From the IMG/VR virus record IMGVR_UViG_3300036782_000079, positions 1-32,256 of that record: DNA of 32,256 nucleotides; one strand, 5' to 3'. A program made the position numbers and the translations under genes. Of the stretch, positions 14,890 to 24,200 are shown in pieces (position 1 is the stretch's first letter; the number at the start of each line of letters is the position of its first letter). The notes under the pieces were generated by a model. It searched no databases. It worked only from the letters and a program-made list of their open reading frames with translations, and had not been told where the DNA came from. The stretch is from a virus.

Positions 14890-14949
14890 CCGCACTCAAG
14901 CGGTAGCGAAAAACCTCTCACTTTAGAAACCAGCCGAAGGAGAACGACG

Positions 14950-15195
14950 ATGCACTACAGAAACGGCAGAGAAGCAAAGAACGGCGATAAGATCGTGAAG
15001 CTGGGCGAGAGTGGAAAGGTCGTAGCTTTCGGCGTGCTGCACAGCGCCACGCCGGGAAACGACTACTGCAACGGCAACATCGCGACCATTCAGCCGCCCA
15101 ACGACTACGCCTGCATGGTGGACTGCCTGCACATCGATGACGTGGCCGACGTGTTGGCAGAAAAGGGATTGAGCAAACGGCCGGACGGCAAATAG
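14950..15195 (+). CDS. Small hypothetical protein after tail tube
   Basis: An 81-residue protein, MHYRNGREAKNGDKIVKLGE, with a strong GAAGGAG ribosome-binding site before ATG 14950. It looks like a small beta-barrel-like domain (GDKIVKLGESGKVVAFGVLH, GNIATIQPPNDYACMVDCLHIDDV) with four cysteines. Similar short genes, often not conserved, interrupt phage tail operons; it may be a moron-like accessory gene since it is followed by its own terminator at 15228. No function recognised. Confidence 0.65.
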   Translation: MHYRNGREAKNGDKIVKLGESGKVVAFGVLHSATPGNDYCNGNIATIQPPNDYACMVDCLHIDDVADVLAEKGLSKRPDGK

Positions 15196-15227
15196 TTCGC
15201 TGCAAAGAGGCCTGAATCCATCGCCAC

Positions 15228-15262
15228 GGCGTGCTGGGAAACCGGCACGCCCTTTTGTTTTT
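15228..15262 (+). terminator. Rho-independent terminator
   Basis: The stem GGCGTGC (15228-15234) / GCACGCC (15245-15251) has a 10-base loop and is followed by CTTTTGTTTTT. It lies between the 81-residue gene and the tail chaperone gene, 19 bases before the latter's ATG, so it probably sets expression of the upstream gene apart from the tail operon. Confidence 0.72.
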
Positions 15263-15281
15263 CGCTCTGAGAGAAAAACCC

Positions 15282-15749
15282 ATGCTCCATCTCGATCTGA
15301 ACGCCGAGCCGTTCTGGCTCGAAGTCCTGCCCGGACAGCGCACGCAATTCCGTCCGATCACGACCAAGACGATCCTGGTCGCGCGCAACGCCGGCGCGCT
15401 TGCCGCCAAGGCCGATCCCGAACATGCCGAAGAGGCAAGCAGCGAGGCGTTCACCCGCTCCTGCGCGCAACAGGGCATCGTCGCGTGGGAAGGCGTCGGC
15501 GACACGTCCGATAACCCGCTGCCGGTCACGCCGGAAGCGATCGCGGCCTATCTCTCCAACTGGCGCATCTACGATGCCATCGACAAGCGCTATGTGATTC
15601 CGGCGCTGGTGCGGGGCGACGAAAAAAACGCATTCGCGCCCTCGCAGAGTGGCACTACGGGGGCGAAAATTCCGGCGAAGGGTTCTGCCGATACTGCACC
15701 CTCCGCCAGCCGCAGGAAGCGCACTGCAAAGAGTGCGCCTACAGCATAA
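15282..15749 (+). CDS. Tail assembly chaperone, G form
   Basis: A 155-residue protein, MLHLDLNAEPFWLEVLPGQR, the zero-frame product of a lambda G/GT-type pair that coats the tape measure during tail assembly. The first 115 residues are conserved-looking (TILVARNAGALAAKADPEHAEE, VTPEAIAAYLSNWRIYDAIDKRYVIPAL). After the slippery site at 15623 the zero frame becomes low-complexity (PSQSGTTGAKIPAKGS, then a basic tail), as is usual for the G form. ATG 15282 has GAGAGAAAAA upstream; a GTG at 15231 lies inside the terminator hairpin and is rejected. Confidence 0.8.
   Translation: MLHLDLNAEPFWLEVLPGQRTQFRPITTKTILVARNAGALAAKADPEHAEEASSEAFTRSCAQQGIVAWEGVGDTSDNPLPVTPEAIAAYLSNWRIYDAIDKRYVIPALVRGDEKNAFAPSQSGTTGAKIPAKGSADTAPSASRRKRTAKSAPTA
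15623..15665 (+). promoter_or_regulatory. -1 programmed ribosomal frameshift signal
   Basis: The slippery heptamer A AAA AAC (15623-15629) is in the correct phase of the G frame (GAA AAA AAC). Seven bases later, CGCCCTCG (15637-15644) pairs with CGGGGGCG (15658-15665), with one G-U pair and a 13-base loop. Heptamer, spacing and stem match known bacterial and phage -1 frameshift sites. Confidence 0.85.
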
Positions 15750-16009
15750 ACGCTCCCGAAACGCCGGACGGCATCGCGGCGTGGGAGCTGATCAAGCGGT
15801 GCACCGGCCAGCTGCGCGTCGCCATCGACGCGCTGGCGCATCCGGACGGCACCGTTCAGATCATCCGCATTGCCACCGGGCTCGACTTCACCGCGGTGCT
15901 GTCGCTCGCGCGCAGCATGGATGCCGAAAGCCCGCTTCTCTGTGACCTCCTCCCCGAAATCGAAGCCTTCGCCGTGCGCGCCTTCAACGCCTCCAATTCC
16001 GAAAGCTGA
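15629..16009 (+). CDS. Tail assembly chaperone, T extension made by -1 frameshift
   Basis: This frame has no usable start codon but is open and well coded from the slippery site to TGA 16007-16009, adding 126 residues (RIRALAEWHYGGENSGEGFC onward) to the first 116 of the G protein, for a 242-residue GT product. It begins with a zinc-ribbon-like pair, CRYC and CKEC (residues 136-152 of the fusion), then AWELIKRCTGQLRVAIDALAH, DFTAVLSLARSMDAESPLLCDLLPEIEAF. GT proteins bind the tape measure through T and recruit tube protein. It ends six bases before the tape measure start. The zinc pair is unusual for a chaperone and could stabilise the T domain. Confidence 0.83.
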   Translation, partial: RIRALAEWHYGGENSGEGFCRYCTLRQPQEAHCKECAYSINAPETPDGIAAWELIKRCTGQLRVAIDALAHPDGTVQIIRIATGLDFTAVLSLARSMDAESPLLCDLLPEIEAFAVRAFNASNSES

Positions 16010-16015
16010 TCCTGC

Positions 16016-19000
16016 ATGACGATCCGACAGATGGCTGTCCGCATCGCGATGGACGGCAAGGCCGACATCCAGCGCGATCTCGACGATATCGCCCAATCCG
16101 GCGATGCTGCGTTCGCGCAGGTCGGCAAGGCCATCGATCAGGGCACGGCCGCCATCCAGCGTCAGCACGCCGCCTTCGATCAGCTCACCGAGGCGCAGAA
16201 GAACGCGCAGGTGGCGCAGGCGAACCAGAGCTCGTTCAACCAGCTGCTCGGCGTCAACGACAACCAGGCCGGCTCGGCGCGCGATGCGGCCTCGACGTTC
16301 CAGGCGGCATTCTCCGGCATGGAACAGCGCGCCGCCGCGTTGCGCGCGCAGATCGACCCGCTCGGCACAGTGCAAGGCAAGATGAACGATGCGCTCGCCG
16401 ATGCCAACATGCTGCTGGCGAGCGGCACCATCAACCAGACGGAGCATGCGGCCGCGGTTGCGCTCGCGCGCAAGGCTTACGACGACGCCAGGAAGAGCAT
16501 CGTCGACCTCTCCTCCGGCGAAGAACTCAACGCCACCAAGGCGCGCGAGCTGACGGAAGTCTTCGTGCATCTCGGCGAGGGCGCGACCGCCGGCGGCCTG
16601 TCGCTGCGCCAGTTGGGAATGGCCGCCGGCGATCTGCTGCGCGCGTCGTCGGGCGAAGGCATCGGGGCAGCCATCGGTGCCATCGTCACCAATCCGGCCG
16701 TCGATTCCATTGCCGCCATCGTGGCAGGCGGGGCGGCCATCGTGCTGGCCTACAACCGCGCCGAGGATGCCGAGAACCAGCTCACCCAGGCAACCGAGCT
16801 GTCCGCGCGCGGTGTCGGTGCGACCAAGGATCAGATCGAGGCATACGCGGAAGCGGCTGCTGCGGCCGACAACATTTCGGTGCGCACGGCGCGCGACATG
16901 GCGGCGGGTTTCGCCAAGACCGGACAGATCGGCGGCCAGCAGCTCCAGGGCCTGATCGATCTCACCGTCGATTACGCGCGCAAGACCGGCACCAGCATGG
17001 ACGACGCGCAGGCCGAAATGATCAAGGCCTTCACCGCGCCGCAGACGGCCGGCGAAGCATTGCTCAAGCAGCTTGGCGGTCTCGACGACAACACGGCGCA
17101 GCTGATCGAGCGAATGATGCAAGCCGGCGATGAAACCGGCGCGCAGACGGTTCTCACCACCGCGCTCATCAAGGCGCTCAAGGACGCGACCGACCAGACC
17201 ACTTGGTACGGCAACGCCTGGCAGTGGGTGAAGAATCAATACAACGGCGTCGTCGAGGCGATGAGCAAGCCGTTCAAGCCGCCGTCGCTGAAGGATACGC
17301 AGGCGCAGCTGCAGCAGGAATTGGCGCTGGCGCAACAGGGCATCGGCCTTCCAACCTACGATCCGGAAAAGCGACTCGGCGGCAGTGCCACCACCGCGCC
17401 GGCGCGCTCCATTGCCGACATCGAAGCCGATCTGGCGCGCGTCAACGCAGCCATCGACGCGACCAATGCCAAGGCGAAACAGTCGGCGTCCGATGCGGCG
17501 GCACAGGCCCTGTCGCTGCGTGCCGGGCCGCTGGTGCGCGGCGCCAGCGAAGAGTCGCAGTCCGATTCCGCGCTCGCGTCGCTCAAGGCAAACCAGGCCC
17601 AGGTCGATGCGCTCGGCGCCAGCCAGGCGGCGATGGCGAAGTCTGGCGTCACGACGCAGCAGGTGACAGAAGCGCAGGATGCCTACACGCGGGCCATCCA
17701 GACCTACATCGATCCGGCGACGAAGCAGCATGAGCTGGAGCAGCTCGCGGCGCAAGCGATCAGCGCCAAGACGGTGGCGCAGAAGGTGGCGATCGCCGAA
17801 CAGCAGAAATCGGTCGAGCTTGCCGGCAAGGTCGTCACCACGGCCGAAGCGCAGCGCGAGATCGACGATGCCGGCGCCAAGGCGCGGGCACAGGCCACCG
17901 CCTCCGTCAAGCAGCAGACGACGGCGGTCAAGCAGAACGTCGATGCGTGGATCGATGTCGCCGCGGCGTACCTCAAAGGCTCGGCCGCCGGCGCCATGGC
18001 GGAGGACAGCGGCAAGAAGCTCGAGGAAAGCCTCGGCCACACGGCCATCACTGGCGCCAAGCAGGCGGCGCAGCTCGCCGACGAAACGGCGGCACGCAAG
18101 GCGCTCAACGATCAGGTTGCTGCCGGCAGCATAACCTCCGAGCAGTCGGCGCAGGCGATGGCGACGGAGAACGCGCTGGCGCCGTTGCGCATCGCTTACG
18201 ACATCGCCGAGGGCAAGGCGAAGCAGGAACTGGGAGCAATCCTCGACGCGCTCACCAGGGCGCGGGCGAACGACAATGCGGAAGCGACGCGCACCAAGGC
18301 GCTGGCGCTGGTGCAGACGGGAAACCAGAACATCGACCTGCTCAAGAAGGAGCTGGCGATCGCCAACGACAACGACAGCGCGCGCGAAGTCGAGATCGCC
18401 GTGCTGCAGGCCAAGCAGCAGCTGATCAAGGACAACATCTCGGCCGACAGCGAGGAAGGCCGCCAGATTCTCGCCAATGCCGCGGCGTCGACGCAGCTTA
18501 ATCAACAGCTCAAGCTGGCGCAGGAATCGCGTCAGGAACTGGAAGGCATGTTCGACACGCTGGCGACCGACGCGTCCAACTTCCTCACCAACGGCAAGTT
18601 CAGCTGGAACGACTGGAAGCAGCTGGGTTTGTCCGCCAGCAAGGAAATCGAAACGGAACTCGTCAAGCTCGCGGCCATCGACCCGCTAAAGAACGACATC
18701 TTCGGCACCAACACGCCGACCTTGGAATCCGTGTTCAGCGCCGCCGGCGGCCTCGGCAAGCCGGACGGCACGCCAACCAATCCGATCTATGTCGTGATGT
18801 CGCCGCTGAGTTCCGGCTTCAATCTCAGCGGCGGTTCGTCCTCTGGCGGCGGCGGATTGCTCGGCTGGTTCACCAGCCTGTTCGGCGGCAGCAGCCTCAA
18901 CAGCGACGCGGCTGTCAGTATTGCCGGTGTGTTCCATGCCGGCAGCATGGTGAGCCCCGGCAGCGGCGACAAGCGCGCGCTGCCGTCGAACGTGCTGCGC

Positions 19001-19249
19001 TTCGCGCCGCGGTTTCACGATGGGGTGTATCTCGGCCCCGACGAAGTGCCGTCCATTCTGCAAACGGGAGAGCGGGTGCTCAACCGCACCGAGACCAAGG
19101 CCTACAACCGGGGCCACGCCGGCGGCGTCACCATCATGCCCGGCGCGATCGTGATCCAGACGCCAAACCCGGGAGCCTTCCACGCTTCCAGCGGACAGAC
19201 GATGGCGAAGCTCGCCGGCGCCGTGCGCAACGGCTCGCGGCGGTACTGA
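16016..19249 (+). CDS. Tail tape measure protein
   Basis: A 1077-residue protein, the longest helical gene of the operon; its length sets tail length and its ejection helps DNA cross the membrane. Residues 1-200 are a charged coiled-coil-like region (IRQMAVRIAMDGKADIQRDL, FDQLTEAQKNAQVAQANQ). About 218-245 is a hydrophobic stretch (AAIGAIVTNPAVDSIAAIVAGGAAIVLAY) that could insert in a membrane. Then comes a TMP_2-like region (SARGVGATKDQIEAYAEAAA) and long Ala/Gln/Lys-rich helices to about 900. The last 120 residues are Gly/Ser-rich and then resemble the conserved TMP tail (FHDGVYLGPDEVPSILQTGERVLNRTE). It follows the G/GT gene as in lambda. Confidence 0.92.
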   Translation: MTIRQMAVRIAMDGKADIQRDLDDIAQSGDAAFAQVGKAIDQGTAAIQRQHAAFDQLTEAQKNAQVAQANQSSFNQLLGVNDNQAGSARDAASTFQAAFSGMEQRAAALRAQIDPLGTVQGKMNDALADANMLLASGTINQTEHAAAVALARKAYDDARKSIVDLSSGEELNATKARELTEVFVHLGEGATAGGLSLRQLGMAAGDLLRASSGEGIGAAIGAIVTNPAVDSIAAIVAGGAAIVLAYNRAEDAENQLTQATELSARGVGATKDQIEAYAEAAAAADNISVRTARDMAAGFAKTGQIGGQQLQGLIDLTVDYARKTGTSMDDAQAEMIKAFTAPQTAGEALLKQLGGLDDNTAQLIERMMQAGDETGAQTVLTTALIKALKDATDQTTWYGNAWQWVKNQYNGVVEAMSKPFKPPSLKDTQAQLQQELALAQQGIGLPTYDPEKRLGGSATTAPARSIADIEADLARVNAAIDATNAKAKQSASDAAAQALSLRAGPLVRGASEESQSDSALASLKANQAQVDALGASQAAMAKSGVTTQQVTEAQDAYTRAIQTYIDPATKQHELEQLAAQAISAKTVAQKVAIAEQQKSVELAGKVVTTAEAQREIDDAGAKARAQATASVKQQTTAVKQNVDAWIDVAAAYLKGSAAGAMAEDSGKKLEESLGHTAITGAKQAAQLADETAARKALNDQVAAGSITSEQSAQAMATENALAPLRIAYDIAEGKAKQELGAILDALTRARANDNAEATRTKALALVQTGNQNIDLLKKELAIANDNDSAREVEIAVLQAKQQLIKDNISADSEEGRQILANAAASTQLNQQLKLAQESRQELEGMFDTLATDASNFLTNGKFSWNDWKQLGLSASKEIETELVKLAAIDPLKNDIFGTNTPTLESVFSAAGGLGKPDGTPTNPIYVVMSPLSSGFNLSGGSSSGGGGLLGWFTSLFGGSSLNSDAAVSIAGVFHAGSMVSPGSGDKRALPSNVLRFAPRFHDGVYLGPDEVPSILQTGERVLNRTETKAYNRGHAGGVTIMPGAIVIQTPNPGAFHASSGQTMAKLAGAVRNGSRRY

Positions 19250-19285
19250 TGTCCTCAAGTAGCGAAGCGGTAGGACAACAATAGC

Positions 19286-19879
19286 ATGGCCTATTTGAGC
19301 GATGCACCCTTTCCGGACGCGGTGGCGCGCGGCGCAACGGGCGGCCCCGGCTTCCTGACGGATGTTGTGGCGCTCGGCTCCGGCGGCGAGCAGCGCAACA
19401 TCCGCTGGAGCCAGGCTCGGGCGAAATACAACATCTCCACCGGCGTGCGCACGCGCGCCCAGATGGCGGATGTTATCGCGCACTTCCGCAATGTCTTCGG
19501 GCGCGGCCATTCGTTCCCGTTCAAGGACTGGACGGATTTCGATTCCGGCGGCGACAATGCGACCGTCCAGCTGACGAGCACCACATTTCAGATCGTCAAG
19601 AACTACGCCGTCGGCGCCAACACCTTCGTCCGCACGATCCTGAGGCCGGTGAACGGAACGGTGGTGGTGAAGGTCAGCGGCAGCATCGTCACGCCGGCGT
19701 CCATCGATTATCTCACCGGCATCATCACCTTTGCATCCGCGCCGTCCGCCACGCCGACCGCCGCGTTTCAGTTCAACGTGCCCGTGCGCTACGACATCGA
19801 CCAGCTGCCGGTGCAGGCGAACTCCTACGACAACCAGATCGTGACGCAGATCGATCTCATCGAGGTCACCGACGAATGA
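19286..19879 (+). CDS. Distal tail protein, DUF2460 (GTA type)
   Basis: A 197-residue protein, AYLSDAPFPDAVARGATGGPGF. The blocks RNIRWSQARAKYNIS, HFRNVFGRGHSFPFKDWTDF, and YLTGIITFASAP with VPVRYDIDQL are diagnostic of DUF2460, which in Rhodobacter gene transfer agents forms the distal tail ring joining tube to baseplate hub. It starts the four-gene GTA-like tip cassette (19286-25203). The ATG of the next gene overlaps its stop. Confidence 0.9.
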   Translation: MAYLSDAPFPDAVARGATGGPGFLTDVVALGSGGEQRNIRWSQARAKYNISTGVRTRAQMADVIAHFRNVFGRGHSFPFKDWTDFDSGGDNATVQLTSTTFQIVKNYAVGANTFVRTILRPVNGTVVVKVSGSIVTPASIDYLTGIITFASAPSATPTAAFQFNVPVRYDIDQLPVQANSYDNQIVTQIDLIEVTDE

Positions 19880-20778
19880 AGACTCTCGATTCCGGTTTGG
19901 CCGCGCACATCGCGCAGACAGTCACCACGCTCGCGTGGTGCTGGAAGCTCACCCGCAATGACGATGTGGTGCAGGGCTTCACCGATCACGACCGCGACCT
20001 TTCCTTCGATGGCGTGACCTATGCCGCGGCAACCGGCTTCACCGCGTCGCAGATGCAGGGATCGCTCGGGCTGCAGGTGGACAACCTCGAAGCCTCCGGC
20101 GCGCTATCGTCCGGCGATCTCAACGAGGACGATCTCGGAGCCGGGCTGTACGACAGCGCCGAGATCGAGATCTGGCGCGTCAACTGGGCGGACACCTCGC
20201 AGCGCGTACTGATGCGCAAGGGCACGCTCGGCGAAGTCAAACGCGGCAAGGCGGCGTTTCAGGCGGAAATCCGCGGGCTGGCGCAAGCGCTCAACCAGCC
20301 GCAAGGGCGCGCCTTCGGCTATGCCTGTGATGCCGATCTCGGCGATTCCCGCTGCTCGCCAAATGGCGAAGTCGATCTCACCGATCCAGCGTTTCTCGGC
20401 AACGGCACGGTGGCGGCGTTGACCGACAACCGCCGCTTCACCGCGACCGGTTTGAGCTTTGTCGATACATGGTGCGGCGGCGGCAAGCTCACCTGGCTGA
20501 CGGGCGCCAATGCTGGCCTGGCGATGGAAGTGAAGCGCTATTCCGTGGTCGCCGGCGTGACGACCATCGAGCTGTGGCAGCCGATGAGCCGGGATGTGGC
20601 GGTCGCCGATACGTTCAAGATCACGGCCGGATGCGACAAGCAGTTTCCGACCTGCAAGGCGAAGTTCGCCAACGTGAAGAATTACCGCGGCTTTCCCTAC
20701 ATGCCGGGCAACGATTCGATCACGTCCTATCCGAACTCCAATCAGGACATGGACGGCGGGAGCTATTATGGAAACTGA
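19876..20778 (+). CDS. Baseplate hub protein, DUF2163/phage BR0599 family
   Basis: A 300-residue protein. The N-terminal DUF2163 part has TLAWCWKLTRNDDVVQGFTDHDRDLSFDGVTY, and a central part QAEIRGLAQALNQPQGRAFGYACDADLGDSRC is followed by the C-terminal BR0599 part ending CDKQFPTCKAKFANVKNYRGFPYMPGND. In gene transfer agents this protein forms the hub and has an iron-binding or cysteine-rich C-terminal region. Six cysteines lie at the expected places. It overlaps the next gene by 11 bases. Confidence 0.9.
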   Translation: MKTLDSGLAAHIAQTVTTLAWCWKLTRNDDVVQGFTDHDRDLSFDGVTYAAATGFTASQMQGSLGLQVDNLEASGALSSGDLNEDDLGAGLYDSAEIEIWRVNWADTSQRVLMRKGTLGEVKRGKAAFQAEIRGLAQALNQPQGRAFGYACDADLGDSRCSPNGEVDLTDPAFLGNGTVAALTDNRRFTATGLSFVDTWCGGGKLTWLTGANAGLAMEVKRYSVVAGVTTIELWQPMSRDVAVADTFKITAGCDKQFPTCKAKFANVKNYRGFPYMPGNDSITSYPNSNQDMDGGSYYGN

Positions 20779-21211
20779 AATTGTCGCCGCCGCGCGCGCA
20801 TGGCTCGGCACGCCGTACATCCATCAGGCGAGCGTCAAGGGCGTGGGCTGCGATTGTCTCGGCCTGTTGCGCGGCATCTGGCGCGAATTGGTCGGCCCCG
20901 AGCCGGAAGGCTTGCCGGCCTATTCCGCTGACTGGGCCGAGGCGAAGCGGCAGGAGACCTTGCGCGATGCGCTGGCGCGCCATCTGGCGCCAGTCGCGCT
21001 GCATGCGATTGCGCCGGGCAACATCGTTCTGTTCCGCATGTTGACCCACGGTCCGGCAAAGCATTGCGGCATCGTCGGTCAGATGGACGGTCGGCGCACG
21101 CTGATTCACGCCCGTCAGAACAAGCGCGTGAGTGAGGAGATGTTCACGGGCGCGTGGTTGCGCAAGCTCGCCTACGCCTTCGCCATGCCCTCTGGCGGCC
21201 AAGCGCGCTAA
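20768..21211 (+). CDS. NlpC/P60-family tail-associated peptidase
   Basis: A 147-residue protein of the phage cell-wall peptidase family that cleaves peptidoglycan peptides when the tail penetrates the envelope. The catalytic Cys30 is in GVGCDCLGLLRG and His99 in AKHCGIVGQM, with a third residue likely in LIHARQ. Start METEIVAAARAWLGTPYIHQ is typical. It is the third gene of the tip cassette, as in gene transfer agents, and its stop overlaps the next start (TAATG). Confidence 0.91.
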   Translation: METEIVAAARAWLGTPYIHQASVKGVGCDCLGLLRGIWRELVGPEPEGLPAYSADWAEAKRQETLRDALARHLAPVALHAIAPGNIVLFRMLTHGPAKHCGIVGQMDGRRTLIHARQNKRVSEEMFTGAWLRKLAYAFAMPSGGQAR

Positions 21212-24200
21212 TGGCATCGCTGGTCTTGGGACTGGCCGGCTCCGCCCTCGGCGCCGGCCTCGGCAGCTTTTCGCTGTTCGGCGTGGCTGTCTCCGGCGCG
21301 GAGATCGGCGGCTTCATCGGCACGGCGGTTGGCGGCATCGTCGATCAGATGCTGTTCGGCCAGACCACCTCGCAGAAGGGCCCGCGGCTCACCGACACCA
21401 ACATCACGACGTCGACCGAAGGGACGCCGATTCCGCGCATCGACGGCTATATCCGTATCGCCGGGCAGCTGATCTGGCGCACGAAGTACAAGGAAAAGAA
21501 GAAGACCGAGAGCTCCGGCGGCAAAGGGTTCGGCGGTGGCACGCAAACCACGACCTACAGCTACTCGATCTCCATCGCGATCGGGCTGTGCGAAGGCGTC
21601 GTCCACAAGCTGGGCCGCATTTGGGCGGACGGGCAACTGATCGATGCCAGCAAGCTCACCTTGCGCTTTTATCAGGGCACGGAAGATCAGCTGCCCGATC
21701 CGCTGACGGAAGAGATCGAGGGCGACGGCAACAATCCCGCCTATCGCGGGCATTGCTATGTCGTGTTCGAGGATTTGGACCTCACCCCGTTCGGCAATCG
21801 AATCCCGCAACTGCAATTCGAGCTGGTGCGCTCGATCACGGCGGACCGCGCCGACGCGCTGGAGAACGTGCTGGTCGGCGTCAACCTGATCCCCGGCGCC
21901 GGCGAGTTCGTCTACCAGACCGACGTCATCTCGACGGACGATGGCGCCGGCACCACCTCGACGCAGAACAAGAACAATTCGGACGGCATCGCAGACTACG
22001 TGTCGTCGATGAACGATCTGCAGGCGATCGCGCCGAACGTGCAGACGGTTTCGCTGGTGGTGGGATGGTTCGGCAGCGACGAGCGCGCCGGCTCCTGCCT
22101 GATCAAGCCGAAGGTCGAGACGCACGACAAGCAGACCTATCCGAAGAGCTGGACGGTCAACGGCCTCTCGCGCGGCGATGCCGAGGAAGTCTCGCAAGTT
22201 GGCGGCCGCCCGAGCTATGGCGGAACGCCCTCGGATGACGGCGTGGTGCAGGCGATTGCGGATTTGAAGTCGCGCGGCTATCGCGTGACGTTCTATCCCT
22301 TCCTCTTCATGGACATCGCGAGCGGCAATTCGCTGCCCGATCCCTATTCCGACAATGCGAGCACGACGGGACAGCCGGCGTTTCCCTGGCGCGGGCGCAT
22401 CACCTGCTCGCCGGCGGCCGGGTTCGCGGGCACGGTCGATCAAACGTCCACGGCCACAACCCAGGTCGATGCCTTCTTCGGCAACGCCTCGTCTTCCGAT
22501 TACTCCGTGAGCGGAACAAGTGTAAGCTGGACCGGCGGCGACGACTGGGGCTGGCGCCGCATGGTGCTGCACTACGCCAAGCTGTGCGTGGCGGCCGGCG
22601 GCGTCGAGACCTTCATCATCGGCTCCGAGTTGCGCGGGCTCACGCGTGTGCGCAGCGACGCCACGACCTATCCCGCCGTCGCCGCGCTCAAGACCCTGGC
22701 CGCGGATGTGAAGGCGATTGTCGGTTCCGGCTGCAAGGTGTCCTACGCGGCGGACTGGAGCGAGTACAACAACCATCAGACGGGCGATGCCGCCGGCGCG
22801 GTGCTGTTCAACCTCGATCCCTTGTGGAGCGATTCCCACATCGATTTCGTCGGCATCGACAATTACATGCCGCTGGCGGATTGGCGCGACGGCGGCGGCC
22901 TCGATTACGACGCGGTCAACGGCCCCACATCGATCTACGGCCGCGCTTATCTGCAAGCCAACATCAAGGGCGGCGAAGGCTACGACTGGTATTACCCGTC
23001 GTCCGGCGCCACCGGAAACGAAGCCTCGCCGGAACGCATCGCGCAGACGCGCACCGCGATCACCGATGGCGTGGCGGACAAGCCCTGGGTGTTCCGCCCC
23101 AAAGATCTGTGGAACTGGTGGAGCAACGCGCACTATGACCGTCCGGATGGTTCGGAGAGCGGAACGGCCACCGATTGGGTTTCCGAATCCAAGCCGATCC
23201 GTTTCACCGAGCTCGGTTGCCCGGCCGTCAACAAGGGCGCCAATCAGCCCAACGTCTTCGTCGATCCGAAAAGCTCCGAAAGCTTCCTGCCCTATTTCTC
23301 GACCGGCGAGCGCGACGATCTCATGCAGCGCGCCTTCCTCGAGGCGCATCTGAACTATTGGCCGCTGTCGGCGAACAATCCGACCTCGACGGTCTACGGC
23401 GCGCCGATGCTCGACTTCGACAGCACCAGCGTATGGTGCTGGGATGCGCGCCCGTTCCCGTTCTTCCCGCAGCGGTCCGATCTGTGGGCGGATTGCGCGA
23501 ACTACGATCTCGGCCATTGGCTCAACGGACGCCTCGGCGCCGTGCTGCTGTCCGATCTGGTCGCGGAGATTTGCGACTACAACGGCTTCGAAGATTACGA
23601 CGTGTCGAACCTGTCCGGCATCGTGACCGGCTTCATGCGCAACAGCACGATGAGCGGGCGCGACGAGATCAGCCCGCTGATGACGGCGTTCTTTTTCGAT
23701 GCGGTGGAAAGCCAGGGCCTAATCAAGTTCGTCATGCGCGGACAGCCGAACGTCACCGAGATCGACGAGGGCGATCTGGTGGTCGATCCCGAATCCGACC
23801 AGAATTTCAGCTTCACCTTCACCGATGCGCAGACGGACGATCTGCCGCTGGCGTGGCGTTTCACCTTCATCGATGCCGGCAACGATTATCAGCAGGGCGT
23901 GTATCAGGCGAAGCGCCTGGTCGGAAACTCGAACCGCATCGATCAAGTCTCGCTGCCCTTCGTGATGGACCGTTCGCAGATGGGCGGCATCGGCGACCGG
24001 TTGATCCAGGAAGCATGGACGTCGCGCGGCACCGGCGCGTTCTCGCTGCCGCCGCTGTTCACCGCGCTCGATCCGGCCGATGAAATCGTGATCACGGCGG
24101 GCACCCGCACCCGCCGCATGCGCGTGACGGAAATCAACGACACGGCTTCGCGTGCCATCTCGGCGACGGTGACCGATCCGTCGATCTACGAAGCCTTCAC

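Noticed and set aside
15590-18505. A 971-codon minus-strand frame opposite the tape measure gene.
   Set aside because: Shadow of the helical Ala/Gln-rich tape measure coding sequence; composition (Arg/Leu/Gly/Asp repeats) and lack of domains argue against it.
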